Shown here: piece by piece, positions 53,827-63,423 of the stretch
Position numbering within the stretch: the stretch's first letter is position 1
Layout: each line of letters starts with the position of its first letter
Assembly (NCBI RefSeq): GCF_004359985.1
Contig: NZ_SMRO01000005.1
Span: 62,001 to 126,000 of the forward strand
From: Paraburkholderia flava
GTDB taxonomy: Bacteria; Pseudomonadota; Gammaproteobacteria; Burkholderiales; Burkholderiaceae
Reading direction: 5' to 3'
DNA: 64,000 nt
Position numbers and translations under genes: made by a program
The notes under the pieces: model-generated
Databases searched by the model: none
The model's input: the letters and a program-made list of their open reading frames with translations, nothing else
What the model was told of the DNA's origin: nothing

Positions 53827-54909
53827 TCAGTCCGCGTCGCCGAGCGATGCGAGCAGTTCCGCCTGATGCTCGCTGACGAGCGCCGCGATCAGTTCGTCGA
53901 GATCGCCGTCCATCAGCGCGTCGAGCCGGTACAGCGTCAGGTTGATCCGGTGATCGGTGAGGCGGCCCTGCGGAAAGTTGTAAGTGCGGATGCGCTCCGA
54001 GCGATCGCCCGAACCGACGAGGCTCTTGCGCGTCGCCGCTTCCTTCGCGTGCTGCTCCTGATACTGCCGGTCCTTGATCCGCGCGGCGAGCACCTTCAGC
54101 GCGCGATCCTTGTTCTTGTGCTGCGAGCGATCGTCCTGGCATTCGACGACGATCCCCGTCGGCATGTGCGTGACGCGCACCGCCGAATCGGTCTTGTTGA
54201 TGTGCTGCCCACCCGCGCCCGACGCGCGGAACGTGTCGATCCGCAGATCGGCCGGATTGATTTCGACCTCGCCGATTTCATCGGCCTCGGGCATCACGGC
54301 GACCGTGCACGCGGACGTGTGGATGCGCCCCTGCGTTTCGGTCGCCGGCACACGCTGCACGCGATGGCCGCCCGACTCGAACTTCAGCTTCGAATACGCG
54401 GCTTCGCCCGCGATCCGCACGATCACTTCCTTATAGCCGCCGAGATCCGACTCGCTCGCCGACATCATCTCGACCTGCCAGCGGTTGCGTTCCGCGTAGC
54501 GCAGGTACATCCGCAGCAGATCGCCCGCGAACAGCGCCGATTCGTCGCCGCCGGTGCCCGCGCGGATTTCGACGAAGATGTTGCGGTCGTCGTTCGGATC
54601 TTTCGGCAGCAGCATCTTCTGCAGTTCGCTGGCCAGTTGCTCCATCCGTTCGCGCGCCGCGCGGACTTCGTCTTCGGCGAAGTCGCGCATCGACGGATCG
54701 GCGAGCAGTTCCTGCGCGGTCGCCGCATCGCCGGCGGCCTGGCGCCAGTGTCCGTAATGCTCGACGACCGGACCGATTTCCGCGTGCTCGCGTGTGAGTT
54801 TGCGGTACTGGTCGAGATTGGCCGTAATGTCTTCGCGGCTCAACAGATCGTTCAGTTCGGCCAGCCGCGTAGTGAGCTGGTCGAGCTTGCGTTGCATGCT
54901 CGTTTTCAT
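53827..54909 (-). CDS. prfA: Peptide chain release factor 1 (RF1)
   Basis: 360-aa class I release factor for UAA/UAG. The peptidyl-tRNA hydrolysis motif GGQ is at residues 233-235 ([10 protein letters not shown]) and the RF1 codon-recognition tripeptide PAT is at 188-190 (VPATETQGR). The PCRF domain and basic C-terminus are present. Length equals E. coli RF1 (360) with start ATG 54909; an internal ATG four codons later is less likely. Confidence 0.96.
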   Translation of the reverse strand: MKTSMQRKLDQLTTRLAELNDLLSREDITANLDQYRKLTREHAEIGPVVEHYGHWRQAAGDAATAQELLADPSMRDFAEDEVRAARERMEQLASELQKMLLPKDPNDDRNIFVEIRAGTGGDESALFAGDLLRMYLRYAERNRWQVEMMSASESDLGGYKEVIVRIAGEAAYSKLKFESGGHRVQRVPATETQGRIHTSACTVAVMPEADEIGEVEINPADLRIDTFRASGAGGQHINKTDSAVRVTHMPTGIVVECQDDRSQHKNKDRALKVLAARIKDRQYQEQHAKEAATRKSLVGSGDRSERIRTYNFPQGRLTDHRINLTLYRLDALMDGDLDELIAALVSEHQAELLASLGDAD

Positions 54910-55028
54910 CGGTGGGTCGGAGCGGGTTCCGGAAAGGTCGGACAGTGAATTGGAATCGGTACGGCGCGCGGCCCCTGAACGGGTGCCGGCAAGCGCGCGA
55001 CAATCCGCGCGACGGCGGGGGAGCGCCG

Positions 55029-56315
55029 CTAACGCTCCGAGGAGCCAGAGTGTTTGTAAAAGCCGCCCAGCAGATCGATGAGCGAGTCGCGGTCCGCGCC
55101 GCTCGCGCGATTGAGCGCGTGCGTGGGGCCGTGGATCAGCTTGTTGGTCAGCGACTGCGACAGCGCTTCGAGTACGGCAGCCGGATCGTCGCCGCGCGCG
55201 AGCATCTTCTGCGCGCGTTCAACCTCCGCGCGGCGCAGTGCGTCGGCCTGCGTGTGCATGTGGCGGATGACCGGCACGATGCTGCGCGCGTCGAGCCACT
55301 GCATGAAGTTCTGCACGCGCGTTTCGATGATCGCTTCGGCTTGCGCGACCGCCGCCTGACGCGACGCATTGCCTTCGCGGACGATCGCGCCGAGATCGTC
55401 GACGGTGTACAGGAACACGTCTTCGAGCTGACCGACTTCCGGTTCGATGTCGCGCGGCACGGCGAGGTCGACCATGAAGATCGGCCGGTGGCGGCGTGCC
55501 TTCACCGCGCGCTCGACTGCGCCGAGCCCGATGATCGGCAACGTCGACGCGGTACACGACACGACGATGTCGAACTCGTGCATCCGCGTGGGCAGATCGG
55601 CGAGCGGAATGGCGCGGCCGTTGAAGCGTTCGGCGAGCCGCGAGCCGCGTTCGGCGGTGCGGTTCGCGACCACCAGTTCACGCGGCTGCTGCGCGGCGAA
55701 GTGCGTCGCGCACAGCTCGATCATTTCGCCCGCGCCGATGAACAGCACGCGCTGGTTCGAGATCTTGTCGAAGATGCGCTGCGCGAGCCGCACGGCCGCC
55801 GCCGCCATCGATACCGACTGCGCGCCGATCTCGGTCGTGCTGCGCACTTCCTTCGCCACGGCGAACGTGCGCTGGAACAACTGGTTCAGATAGGTGCCGA
55901 GCGCGCCGGCCTCCGACGCGGTACGCACCGCGTCCTTCATCTGTCCGACGATCTGCGTTTCGCCGAGCACCATCGAATCGAGGCCCGACGCGACGCGAAA
56001 CGCGTGCCGCACGGCTTCCGACTGCGGCAGTGCGTAGACGTGCGGGGCGAGTTCATCGACGGGGAGATTGTGGTACTTCGACAGCCACTGGATCGCGGCT
56101 TCGCGCGCCGTCTGGTCGTCGGTCGCGCAGTAGAGTTCGGTGCGGTTGCAGGTGGACAGGATCGCCGCTTCGGGCGCCGTGCGGGCCGTGGCGCCGAGCC
56201 ATATGTCCTTGAACGTCGCAAGGGCAGGCTTGATCTGTTCGAGCGGAAACGCCACGCGTTCGCGCAAGGCGACGGGCGCGGTGTGGTGATTGATTCCGAT
56301 CGTTAGAAGCTGCAT
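55029..56315 (-). CDS. hemA: Glutamyl-tRNA reductase HemA
   Basis: 428-aa NADPH enzyme of C5 tetrapyrrole synthesis, reducing Glu-tRNA to glutamate-1-semialdehyde. The N-terminus [23 protein letters not shown], the catalytic Cys56 in [11 protein letters not shown], the NADPH domain [17 protein letters not shown] and a C-terminal dimerisation helix are all present. First gene of the minus-strand hemA-prfA-prmC-grxD-ubiX series. Confidence 0.95.
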   Translation of the reverse strand: MQLLTIGINHHTAPVALRERVAFPLEQIKPALATFKDIWLGATARTAPEAAILSTCNRTELYCATDDQTAREAAIQWLSKYHNLPVDELAPHVYALPQSEAVRHAFRVASGLDSMVLGETQIVGQMKDAVRTASEAGALGTYLNQLFQRTFAVAKEVRSTTEIGAQSVSMAAAAVRLAQRIFDKISNQRVLFIGAGEMIELCATHFAAQQPRELVVANRTAERGSRLAERFNGRAIPLADLPTRMHEFDIVVSCTASTLPIIGLGAVERAVKARRHRPIFMVDLAVPRDIEPEVGQLEDVFLYTVDDLGAIVREGNASRQAAVAQAEAIIETRVQNFMQWLDARSIVPVIRHMHTQADALRRAEVERAQKMLARGDDPAAVLEALSQSLTNKLIHGPTHALNRASGADRDSLIDLLGGFYKHSGSSER

Positions 56316-56872
56316 ATGCGGGGCTATGGTTCAGCGCAATATTATAGCTTTTCCGCGGTTCTTTCAGTCTGTCCGGCCGATTCTCCGGCGAATGGGGCGT
56401 CGCCTGCGTCCGGCCTCGCGCGAAGCGGCTGCTTCGCGCTGCCGGGAAAGCCGGCGCGGATAGCTGCGATGAAGCGGGCGCAGGCTTGCCGGCACCTCAG
56501 CCGAGCCGCGACTATCCGCCGCAGAACCGCTTTTCGTAGTGGTCAATCCTGATTCGTCTTACCTGAGACGAAACTTGCGCGCCGTCGGTTGGTTTCTGGA
56601 GTGCCGGTCGTGAGAAGATCGGGGTCTGGCAGCCCTACGCGCAAACAGCGTACCCGTGGTTCGACCGTGTCGATCGAACGGGCACTGCGATTCGTGTCCA
56701 CAACCGGCCGGCCGTGTGGACTGTCCATAGAGAATGGAACATTAAACAAACCGCTGCGTACAACGAATAACCGTCAGCAGCGGTGCCGACCTTCGATGAA
56801 AGAGAGAACGATGTTATCCGGGGACGCGACGCCCGCCCACTCGACCGGTCCGCAGCGCGGCGAGGTCCGCTG
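56316..56872. other. 557-bp divergent region between hemA and the small membrane protein gene
   Basis: No gene is confidently supported. A 94-codon plus-strand frame (56589-56873) has basic, low-complexity composition and no clear SD, and is left out. The region contains the hemA promoter (-10 at 56341-56346) and GGAAC at 56736-56740, which could be the -35 of an ECF-type promoter, but no convincing -10 partner was found. Confidence 0.5.
56341..56346 (-). promoter_or_regulatory. Putative -10 of hemA
   Basis: ATTATA on the plus strand reads TATAAT on the coding strand, 25 bp upstream of the hemA ATG. It predicts a leader of about 20 nt. The -35 region (around 56363-56369) is weak. Confidence 0.5.
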
Positions 56873-57127
56873 ATGGGCTGGTTCGGCATTCTGGTGCTCG
56901 GCGTCGCAGTGGGTCTCGCTGGTAGATGGCTGCACCCGCTGCGCCGTGCGAGCCGCGCCCGCTGGTGGATGGCGGTCGCGGCCGGCGTCGCCGGCGCGGT
57001 GATCGGCCTGATGGCCGGCAACGTGACTGGTCTCTTTCATGATGGCGATCTGCTCGAGTGGCCGGTGTGCACGGCTGCCGCGCTGATCGCCGTCGCCGTG
57101 ACGGTCGGCCTGTTATCCCGTCGATGA
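56873..57127 (+). CDS. GlsB/YeaQ/YmgE-family small membrane protein
   Basis: 84-aa protein with three predicted helices: MGWFGILVLGVAVGLAGRWL, WWMAVAAGVAGAVIGLMAG and TAAALIAVAVTVGLLS. The short hydrophobic layout and Gly-rich helices match transglycosylase-associated/YeaQ-like proteins, often stress-induced but of unknown function. ATG 56873 is chosen, as the upstream extension to 56783 is highly charged. It is 19 bp upstream of the aminopeptidase gene. Confidence 0.75.
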   Translation: MGWFGILVLGVAVGLAGRWLHPLRRASRARWWMAVAAGVAGAVIGLMAGNVTGLFHDGDLLEWPVCTAAALIAVAVTVGLLSRR

Positions 57128-57146
57128 ACGCTAGCAGGTGAATCCG

Positions 57147-58961
57147 ATGAATGCCCGTCTTCCGAAAATCTCCTCGATCCCCGAGCGCATCGCCGAGCTG
57201 CGCGGCGCGATGGCCCGCGAAGGAATCGCCGCGTATCTGGTGCCGTCCGCCGATCCGCATCTGTCCGAATATCTGCCGGGCCGCTGGCAAGGCCGCGAAT
57301 GGCTGTCCGGCTTCACCGGTTCCGCCGGCACGCTGGTCGTCACCGACAAGTTCGCAGGACTATGGACCGACAGCCGCTACTGGGTCCAGGCCGACGCGCA
57401 GCTGGCCGACACCGGCGTGCAGTTGATGAAAATGACCGGCGGCCAGCAGAGCGCCCCGCATGTCGAGTGGCTCGCGCAGAACGTCGCGGCTGGCGGCACG
57501 GTAGGCGCGGACGGCGCAGTGCTGGGCGTCGCTGCCGCACGCACGCTGACCGACGCGCTGACCGCGCGCGGCGTCCGCCTGCGCACCGACGTCGATCTGC
57601 TCGAAACGATCTGGCCGCAGCGTCCCACGTTGCCGACCGATGCCGTCTACGAACACGCTGCGCCGCACGCGAGCGTCGCGCGCGCCGACAAGCTGGCCCA
57701 GGTGCGCCGCGCGATGCAGGAAACCGGGGCGCAGTGGCATCTGATCTCGACACTCGACGACCTCGCGTGGCTCCTCAACCTGCGCGGTGCGGACGTCAGC
57801 TACAACCCGGTGTTCGTGGCGCACGCGCTGATCGGCCTCGACCGCGCGACGCTGTTCGTCGCCGACGGCAAGGTGCCGGACGGCCTCTCGTCGTCGCTGG
57901 CGCGCGACGGCGTGCGGGTCGAGCCGTATGCGCACGCGGCCGCCGCGCTGATGGCGCTGCCCGCCGGCGCAACGCTGCTGATCGATCCGCGGCGGATCAC
58001 GTTCGGCGTGCTGCAGTCGGTGCCGTCTACCGTGAAGCTGATCGAGGCGGTGAATCCGTCGACGTTCTTCAAGTCGCGCAAGACCGAGGCCGAAGCCGAA
58101 CACATCCGCGCGACGATGGAGCAGGACGGCGCCGCGCTCGCCGAATTCTTCGCGTGGTTCGAAAGCGCGCTGGGCCGCGAGAAGGTCACCGAGCTGACCA
58201 TCGACGAGCGTCTGACGGCAGCCCGCGCGCGCCGGCCCGGCTTCAAGTCGCTGAGCTTCGCGACGATCGCCGGCTTCAACGCGAACGGCGCGATGCCGCA
58301 CTATCGCGCAACGGCCGAGTCGCACGCGACGATCGAAGGCAATGGTCTGCTGCTGATCGATTCCGGCGGCCAGTACCTGAGCGGCACAACGGACATCACG
58401 CGGGTCGTGCCGGTCGGCACGATCAGCGACGCGCAGCGCAACGATTTCACGACGGTGCTCAAAGGCACGATGGCGCTGTCGCGTGCGCAGTTCCCGCGCG
58501 GCATCCGCTCGCCGATGCTCGACGCGATCGCGCGCACGCCGATCTGGGAAGCGGGCGCGGACTACGGTCACGGCACCGGTCACGGCGTCGGCTACTTCCT
58601 GAACGTGCACGAAGGTCCGCAGGTGATCGCGCACTACGCGGCCGCCGAATCGTGGACCGCGATGGAAGAAGGGATGATCACGTCGATCGAACCGGGTCTG
58701 TACCGGCCGGGCAAGTGGGGCGTGCGGATCGAGAACCTCGTGTTGAATCGCGCAGCGGAGCAGACCGAGTTCGGCGACTTCCTGAAGTTCGAAACGCTGA
58801 CGCTGTGCCCGATCGACACGCGCTGCCTCGCGCTTGCGCGCCTGCGCGACGACGAACGCGCGTGGCTGAACGCGTATCACGAGATGGTGCGCACGCGCGT
58901 GTCGCCGCATGTGTCGGGTGACGCGAAGGCGTGGCTCGACGCGCGCACGCAGCCGGTGTGA
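57147..58961 (+). CDS. Aminopeptidase P family protein (M24B, Xaa-Pro peptidase)
   Basis: 604-aa dinuclear metal peptidase with three domains (two creatinase-N-like plus catalytic), as in eukaryotic-type XPNPEP1 and long bacterial homologues. Metal ligands are visible in LIDSGGQYLSGTTDITR (two Asp), GHGTGHGVGYFLNVHEG (His), TSIEPGLY (Glu) and RIENLVL (Glu). It hydrolyses N-terminal Xaa-Pro bonds. ATG 57147 is used; GTG 57138 is an alternative. Cytosolic, no signal peptide. Confidence 0.93.
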   Translation: MNARLPKISSIPERIAELRGAMAREGIAAYLVPSADPHLSEYLPGRWQGREWLSGFTGSAGTLVVTDKFAGLWTDSRYWVQADAQLADTGVQLMKMTGGQQSAPHVEWLAQNVAAGGTVGADGAVLGVAAARTLTDALTARGVRLRTDVDLLETIWPQRPTLPTDAVYEHAAPHASVARADKLAQVRRAMQETGAQWHLISTLDDLAWLLNLRGADVSYNPVFVAHALIGLDRATLFVADGKVPDGLSSSLARDGVRVEPYAHAAAALMALPAGATLLIDPRRITFGVLQSVPSTVKLIEAVNPSTFFKSRKTEAEAEHIRATMEQDGAALAEFFAWFESALGREKVTELTIDERLTAARARRPGFKSLSFATIAGFNANGAMPHYRATAESHATIEGNGLLLIDSGGQYLSGTTDITRVVPVGTISDAQRNDFTTVLKGTMALSRAQFPRGIRSPMLDAIARTPIWEAGADYGHGTGHGVGYFLNVHEGPQVIAHYAAAESWTAMEEGMITSIEPGLYRPGKWGVRIENLVLNRAAEQTEFGDFLKFETLTLCPIDTRCLALARLRDDERAWLNAYHEMVRTRVSPHVSGDAKAWLDARTQPV

Positions 58962-58987
58962 AGCCAGGGTTCTGACGAGGACACGGT

Positions 58988-59539
58988 ATGACTGATCTCG
59001 CGGTGCTGGTCATCGACGTACAGAAGGCGTTTTTCTTCGGCCCCGACGCTGCGTATCGCGGCGACGAAGTGGTCGACGGCATCAACCGGCTGACCGGCGC
59101 CGCGCGTGCAGCCGGTGTGCCGGTGTTCTTCGTGCAGCACGACGGCGAGGCCGGCGACGAAGTCGAGCCGAACACCGACGGCTGGCAACTGCACCCCGGC
59201 CTCGTGCGCAACGATGCGGACGCGGTCGTCAACAAGGCGGTCGGCGATTCGTTTCACGAGACGCGGCTCGCCGATCTGCTCGCGCGGCGCGGCGTCGAAC
59301 GCGTGCTGATCTGCGGCTACGCCACCGAGTTCTGCATCGACACCGGCGCGCGCAGTGCGGCGTCGCTTGGCTTCCGGACGACGATCGTCGGCGATCTGCA
59401 CACCACACAGCACACGTCGGCACTCACGCCGAAACAGCTCGTCGATCACTACAACCAGCTGTGGCCGCGCACGTCGCTGTCGGGCAACCGCGTCGGTGTG
59501 CGTCTGCTGTCCGACGTGCTCGCGACGGAGCTCGCATGA
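58988..59539 (+). CDS. Isochorismatase-like cysteine hydrolase
   Basis: 183 aa. The catalytic triad is Asp in VLVIDVQKAFF, Lys in VVNKAVGDSFHET and the nucleophilic Cys in ICGYATEFCIDTGARSA (second Cys). This layout fits nicotinamidase/isochorismatase-type amide hydrolases; the substrate is not deducible. It lies 26 bp after the aminopeptidase gene and overlaps the HAD gene by 4 bp. Confidence 0.88.
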   Translation: MTDLAVLVIDVQKAFFFGPDAAYRGDEVVDGINRLTGAARAAGVPVFFVQHDGEAGDEVEPNTDGWQLHPGLVRNDADAVVNKAVGDSFHETRLADLLARRGVERVLICGYATEFCIDTGARSAASLGFRTTIVGDLHTTQHTSALTPKQLVDHYNQLWPRTSLSGNRVGVRLLSDVLATELA

Positions 59540-60159
59540 CGATCAAGGCAGTCGTGTTTGATTTCGGCGGCGTGTTGATCGACTGGAGTCCGGAGCATCT
59601 GTATCGCAAGCTGATTCCGGACGAAGCGGAGCGCCGCTGGTTTCTCGCGAACGTCTGCACGATGGACTGGGTGATCCGCCAGGACGGCGGCCAGCCGCTC
59701 GCCGAAGGGACTGCCGAACTGATCGCGAAGTTTCCCGAACACGCGCCGCTGATTCGTGCGTTCTACGACCGCTGGCACGAGATGATCGTCGGCCTGCATG
59801 AAGACATGATCACGATCGTCGAAGCGCTCGAAGCTGCTGATGTGCCGATCTACGGGCTGACCAACTGGTCGGCGGAGACGTTTCCGTATGCGTGGGAACA
59901 CTTCCCGGTGCTGCGGCGGTTTCACGACATCGTCGTGTCGGGTCGCATCAAGCTCGTGAAACCGGACCCGGCGATCTTCGCTGTGATGCGCGAGCGGATC
60001 GAAGCGCGGCTACCGGGTATCGCGCCGGAAGAGCTGGTCTTCATCGACGACAATCTGAAGAACGCAGAGGCTGCGACTGCGCTCGGCTGGCATGGGGTGC
60101 ATCACACCGGCGCGGCGACGACGGGTGCCGCGTTGCGGGCGCTTGGGCTGCCTGTCTGA
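59536..60159 (+). CDS. HAD-family hydrolase
   Basis: 207 aa. The HAD core shows FDFGGVLIDWSPEHL (motif I, nucleophilic Asp), YGLTNWS (motif II), KLVKPDPAIF (Lys, motif III) and FIDDNLKN (acidic motif IV). A helical cap lies between motifs I and II. This resembles YihX-like sugar phosphatases and HAD-IA epoxide hydrolase-like proteins. ATG 59536 overlaps the isochorismatase stop, indicating cotranscription. Confidence 0.9.
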   Translation: MTIKAVVFDFGGVLIDWSPEHLYRKLIPDEAERRWFLANVCTMDWVIRQDGGQPLAEGTAELIAKFPEHAPLIRAFYDRWHEMIVGLHEDMITIVEALEAADVPIYGLTNWSAETFPYAWEHFPVLRRFHDIVVSGRIKLVKPDPAIFAVMRERIEARLPGIAPEELVFIDDNLKNAEAATALGWHGVHHTGAATTGAALRALGLPV

Positions 60160-60193
60160 ACGTTCGTTTTGTGTCGCGTTGCGCGTAGTCGCG

Positions 60194-60364
60194 ACTGTCT
60201 GCCGCGCAATATGGCCGTGAGCCGTTCTACAACTGCACGACACGCAGCACGCAGCGGCTCGATTGAGCTACGGTTCGATCTATCTTCGTGCCGCTACTGC
60301 CCGCCGCGCGACATCGGCGTGAGCCGTTCCGCAATCGCACGACACGCCGCCCGCAGCGGCTCGA
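60194..60364. repeat. Diverged direct duplication of the 3' end of the IclR gene
   Basis: 60194-60264 and 60295-60365 align without gaps at roughly 83% identity (about 12-13 differences in 71 bp), offset by 101 bp. The right copy is the last ~70 bp of the iclR-type coding sequence; the left copy lies beyond its stop codon. It looks like an old partial tandem duplication. Confidence 0.78.
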
Positions 60365-61100
60365 TATAAGTTTCCTCCGGCGTCGCGCTGCGGCGAAACA
60401 GCGGAATACTCACGCTGATGCACGCGACCGGCTCGCCGTCCGGACCCGTAATCGCGCAGCCGTAGCAGAAAATCTGCGCTTCGTTTTCCTCGCGATCTTC
60501 CGCGTGACCACGTGCCCGCGTCGCGTCGAGTTCGGCCGCGAGCGCTGCCGGTTCGACGATCGTGTTCGGCGTGAAGCGTTCGAGCACGAGTCCTTGCAGC
60601 AGTGCATCGCGTGCGCGCGAATCGAGCGCCGCGAGGTATGCCTTGCCGACCGAACTCGAATAGAGCGTCACACGCGTGCCGATCCGCGACGCCATCCGCA
60701 CCGCGTGCGGACTTTCCAGCTTCTCGATGTAGACCATCTCCGTGCCGCTGCGCACTGCGAGATGCACGGTCTCCTGCGTCGCATCGCGCAGCGCCTGCAA
60801 CGCATCGGTCGCGGCGACGCGCAGATCCGAGCGCTCCCAGCTGCGGCTCGCGAGCGTCAGCAGCCGCGGACCGAGTTCGAACGTCGCGCCGTGCGGGCGC
60901 TCGATCACCAGTCCCTCGGCGATCAATGCACCGACGATCCGGTAGACCGTCGGCCGCGGATAGCCGCTAAGCGTCGCGAGCTGCGCGATGGTCGGCGGTT
61001 CGGCGGCATCCGCGATCAGTTGCAGCACCGCCATGAACTTCGAGAAGGCGGCGGTACCGGTGGCTTGGGCGGCGTCGCGAGAGTCGGTGGAAGTCGGCAT
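60294..61100 (-). CDS. IclR-family transcriptional regulator
   Basis: 268 aa. The winged HTH is KFMAVLQLIADAAEPPTIAQLATLSGYPRPTVYRIVGALIAEGLV. The IclR effector domain includes TVHLAVRSGTEMVYIEKLESPHAVRMASRIGTRVTLYSSSVGKAYLAAL and the C-terminal CISVSIPLFRR. ATG 61100 (MPTSTDSRD) is chosen over the extension to 61181. It ends a minus-strand cluster with SDR, MFS and cupin genes and probably controls it. Confidence 0.9.
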   Translation of the reverse strand: MPTSTDSRDAAQATGTAAFSKFMAVLQLIADAAEPPTIAQLATLSGYPRPTVYRIVGALIAEGLVIERPHGATFELGPRLLTLASRSWERSDLRVAATDALQALRDATQETVHLAVRSGTEMVYIEKLESPHAVRMASRIGTRVTLYSSSVGKAYLAALDSRARDALLQGLVLERFTPNTIVEPAALAAELDATRARGHAEDREENEAQIFCYGCAITGPDGEPVACISVSIPLFRRSATPEETYIEPLRAACRAIAERLTPMSRGGQ

Positions 61101-61212
61101 GGTTGTCGATGGCGGATAGCTGTGTGACTGACGACGGTTGTGAGTTGCGGACAGGAAGGCGATCGATGCCGTGCCGTGCATGGCGCACGAGCCCTGCTAG
61201 AAAGTGGCCGCG

Positions 61213-61218
61213 ATTATA
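61213..61218 (-). promoter_or_regulatory. Putative -10 of the IclR-type gene
   Basis: ATTATA on the plus strand reads TATAAT on the coding strand, 113 bp upstream of the iclR ATG. No good -35 accompanies it. It implies the regulator can be transcribed independently of the upstream SDR gene. Confidence 0.42.
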
Positions 61219-61306
61219 TCGGTCGCTGAAGTGGCACCCGTGGGGCGACTAGTGGCTCGCGTCACCGCTGCTTTCACGGCTCGTTTGCCGACCGCTCCCG
61301 ACACGC

Positions 61307-62035
61307 TCAAGCCGCCAGATACCCCCCATCCACCGGCAAAACCGTCGCCGTCACAAACGCCGCAGCCGGCGAGCAAAGAAACGCAACCGCCTGCGCGATA
61401 TCGTGCGGCTCACCCCATCGACCGAGCGGCGTGCGCTCCAGAATCGCACGTGAGCGTTCCGCATCGTCCTGAAGCGCCTGTGTAAGCGGCGTCGCGATCC
61501 AGCCGGGTGCGACCGCGTTCACGCGAATACCGTCGCGCGCATACGCGAGCGCGAGCGATTTCGTCAGCTGCACGATGCCGCCCTTGCTCGCCGCGTACGC
61601 CGGCACCAGCCCGCCGCCGAAAAAACTCAGCATCGAAGCCGTATTGACGATCGTGCCGCGACTCGCCGCGAGCAGTGGTCGAGCCGCCGAGCACGCGCGC
61701 ATCGTGCCGGTCAGGTTCACGTCGATCACCTGCTCGAACACATCGACGTCGTGCTCTTCGCCGCGACGGATCATGCCTGCGCAGTTCACGAGCACATCGA
61801 GCGACGACAGCGGCGCGAACAGCGCGGCGACGTCGTCAGTCGATGCAACGTCGAGCGCGACGACCTCGATCGACGCACCGAGTGCCGCGCGCTGCGCATC
61901 GGTCGGCGCGAGCCCGGCCGCGACGACGCGTGCACCGAGCGCGGCGAGCCGCAGCGCGATTGCCGCGCCGATGCCCTGAGTGCCGCCGGTCACGACAGCG
62001 GTTTTGCCTGCGAAAAGATCGTGCTGAAACGTCAT
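61307..62035 (-). CDS. Short-chain dehydrogenase/reductase (SDR)
   Basis: 242-aa classical SDR. The cofactor motif is AVVTGGTQGIGAAIALRLAALG (TGxxxGIG), then LVNCAGMIRRGEE (NNAG variant NCAG), catalytic Ser in VNTASMLSFFGG, the YxxxK motif AYAASKGGIVQLTKSLAL, and the PGW segment VNAVAPGWIATPLT. ATG 62035 is chosen; the longer frame overlaps the MFS gene. Substrate unknown, probably an alcohol/keto acid intermediate of the local pathway. Confidence 0.92.
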   Translation of the reverse strand: MTFQHDLFAGKTAVVTGGTQGIGAAIALRLAALGARVVAAGLAPTDAQRAALGASIEVVALDVASTDDVAALFAPLSSLDVLVNCAGMIRRGEEHDVDVFEQVIDVNLTGTMRACSAARPLLAASRGTIVNTASMLSFFGGGLVPAYAASKGGIVQLTKSLALAYARDGIRVNAVAPGWIATPLTQALQDDAERSRAILERTPLGRWGEPHDIAQAVAFLCSPAAAFVTATVLPVDGGYLAA

Positions 62036-62063
62036 GATGGATCGATCAACCGGAAAGAAAAAA

Positions 62064-63365
62064 TCACGCAGGCCGAGCCGCGACCGCTTCGTCGACGCGA
62101 TCGGCGATCGGCACGCGCACGACGAACATATAAACGAGTGCCGCCGCAAACGACACCGCCGCGCTGATCAAAAACGCGTTGACGAACGAATGCGTGCGAT
62201 CGACGACGACCCCGGTGATGAACGGCGCAAACGACCCGCCGAAATACCCGCCGAAGTTCTGAATGCTGCCGAGCGACGCCACCAGATGCCGTGGCGCCGC
62301 GACGCTGACGAGCGCCCACGCGCCGCCGCTCGCGAGGTTGATGAAGTACATCGCGAGCGACAGATAGACGATCGCGAGCGTCGTGTTCGGCGTGTACGCA
62401 GCGGGCACCGTGAAGACCGCCGCGAAAATGAGTCCGGTGCAGATCGGCCACTTGCGACTGCGGATCGGCGCGACGCCGCGCGCCATCAGACCGTCGGCGA
62501 CGAAGCCGCTCGACAGCATCCCGAGCGTGCCGAACAGATACGGAATCGACACGATCCAGCCGGTCTTCGCAATCGACAGATGGCGTTCGTGTTCGAGATA
62601 CGCGGGCAGCCAGGTGAGATAGAGCCACACCATGTAGATCACGCCCATGAAGCCGAAGATCATCCCCCACGTGGTCCGCGACGCGAACAGGCCGCGCCAT
62701 TCGGCGAACGTCATCCGGCGTTCGGCGCGTGTGTGCGGTTCTTCTTCGGTCAGGTGGACGACTTCTTCGGGCGCGAGCCGGACGTCGGCGCGGTTGCGAT
62801 AGACGATGTACCAGCCGATCGCGACCGCGATGCCGAGCACGCCCATCACGACGAACATCCAGCGCCAGCCGAACACCAGCAGCAACACGGTGAGGATCGG
62901 CGGCGCGAGTGCGGGGCCGATCGTCGACGACGTCGTGAAGATGCCGGTCGGCCGGCCGCGTTCGCGCAGCGCGAACCATTCGCTGACGACCTTCGCGCCC
63001 GCTGGAAACTGCGGCGCCTCGCCGATGCCGAGCGCGATCCGCGCGGCGAGAAACTGCGGCAACGTCTGCACGAGTCCGCCGAACAGCTGCGCGACCGACC
63101 ACACGAGCATCCCGACACCGAGCATCAGCCGCGCGCCGAAGCGGTCGAGCAGCACGCCCATCGGCAGTTGCGAAAACGCGTACGAGAACGAGAACGCCGA
63201 CAGCAGCAAACCCATCTGCGATGCGCTGAGACCGAGTTCACCGCTGACCGAGTGATTCGCGATCGACAGCGTGCTGCGATCGAGATAATTGACGATGCCC
63301 GCGAGTGTCAGAAACACGAGCGCGATCACCTGGATGCGCGCGAGGCGCGAGGTCTTGGCCTGCAT
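62064..63365 (-). CDS. MFS transporter (ACS family)
   Basis: 433-aa twelve-helix permease. Segments include ALVFLTLAGIVNYLDRSTLSIAN, FSFSYAFSQLPMGVLLDRFGARL and ARIALGIGEAPQFPAGAKVVSEWF, typical of anion:cation symporters that import organic acids. It lies 28 bp upstream of the SDR start and 58 bp downstream of the cupin dioxygenase stop, so it is probably the uptake system for that cluster. Confidence 0.9.
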   Translation of the reverse strand: MQAKTSRLARIQVIALVFLTLAGIVNYLDRSTLSIANHSVSGELGLSASQMGLLLSAFSFSYAFSQLPMGVLLDRFGARLMLGVGMLVWSVAQLFGGLVQTLPQFLAARIALGIGEAPQFPAGAKVVSEWFALRERGRPTGIFTTSSTIGPALAPPILTVLLLVFGWRWMFVVMGVLGIAVAIGWYIVYRNRADVRLAPEEVVHLTEEEPHTRAERRMTFAEWRGLFASRTTWGMIFGFMGVIYMVWLYLTWLPAYLEHERHLSIAKTGWIVSIPYLFGTLGMLSSGFVADGLMARGVAPIRSRKWPICTGLIFAAVFTVPAAYTPNTTLAIVYLSLAMYFINLASGGAWALVSVAAPRHLVASLGSIQNFGGYFGGSFAPFITGVVVDRTHSFVNAFLISAAVSFAAALVYMFVVRVPIADRVDEAVAARPA

Positions 63366-63423
63366 GGTTGTCTCCTCCGATGCTCTTTTGAGTCTATGGA
63401 TGGATGAAGCAGAGTGACCGCGC

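Noticed and set aside
56589..56873. 94-codon plus-strand frame ending at the YeaQ-like start
   Set aside because: Basic, low-complexity, no SD, no domain. The overlapping TGATG is suggestive but not enough.
60288..61127. 279-codon plus-strand frame opposite the IclR gene
   Set aside because: Antisense to a protein with an obvious HTH and effector domain; Arg-rich composition.
62034..63407. 457-codon plus-strand frame opposite the ACS-family transporter
   Set aside because: Arg/Glu/His-rich shadow of a transporter with clear membrane helices.
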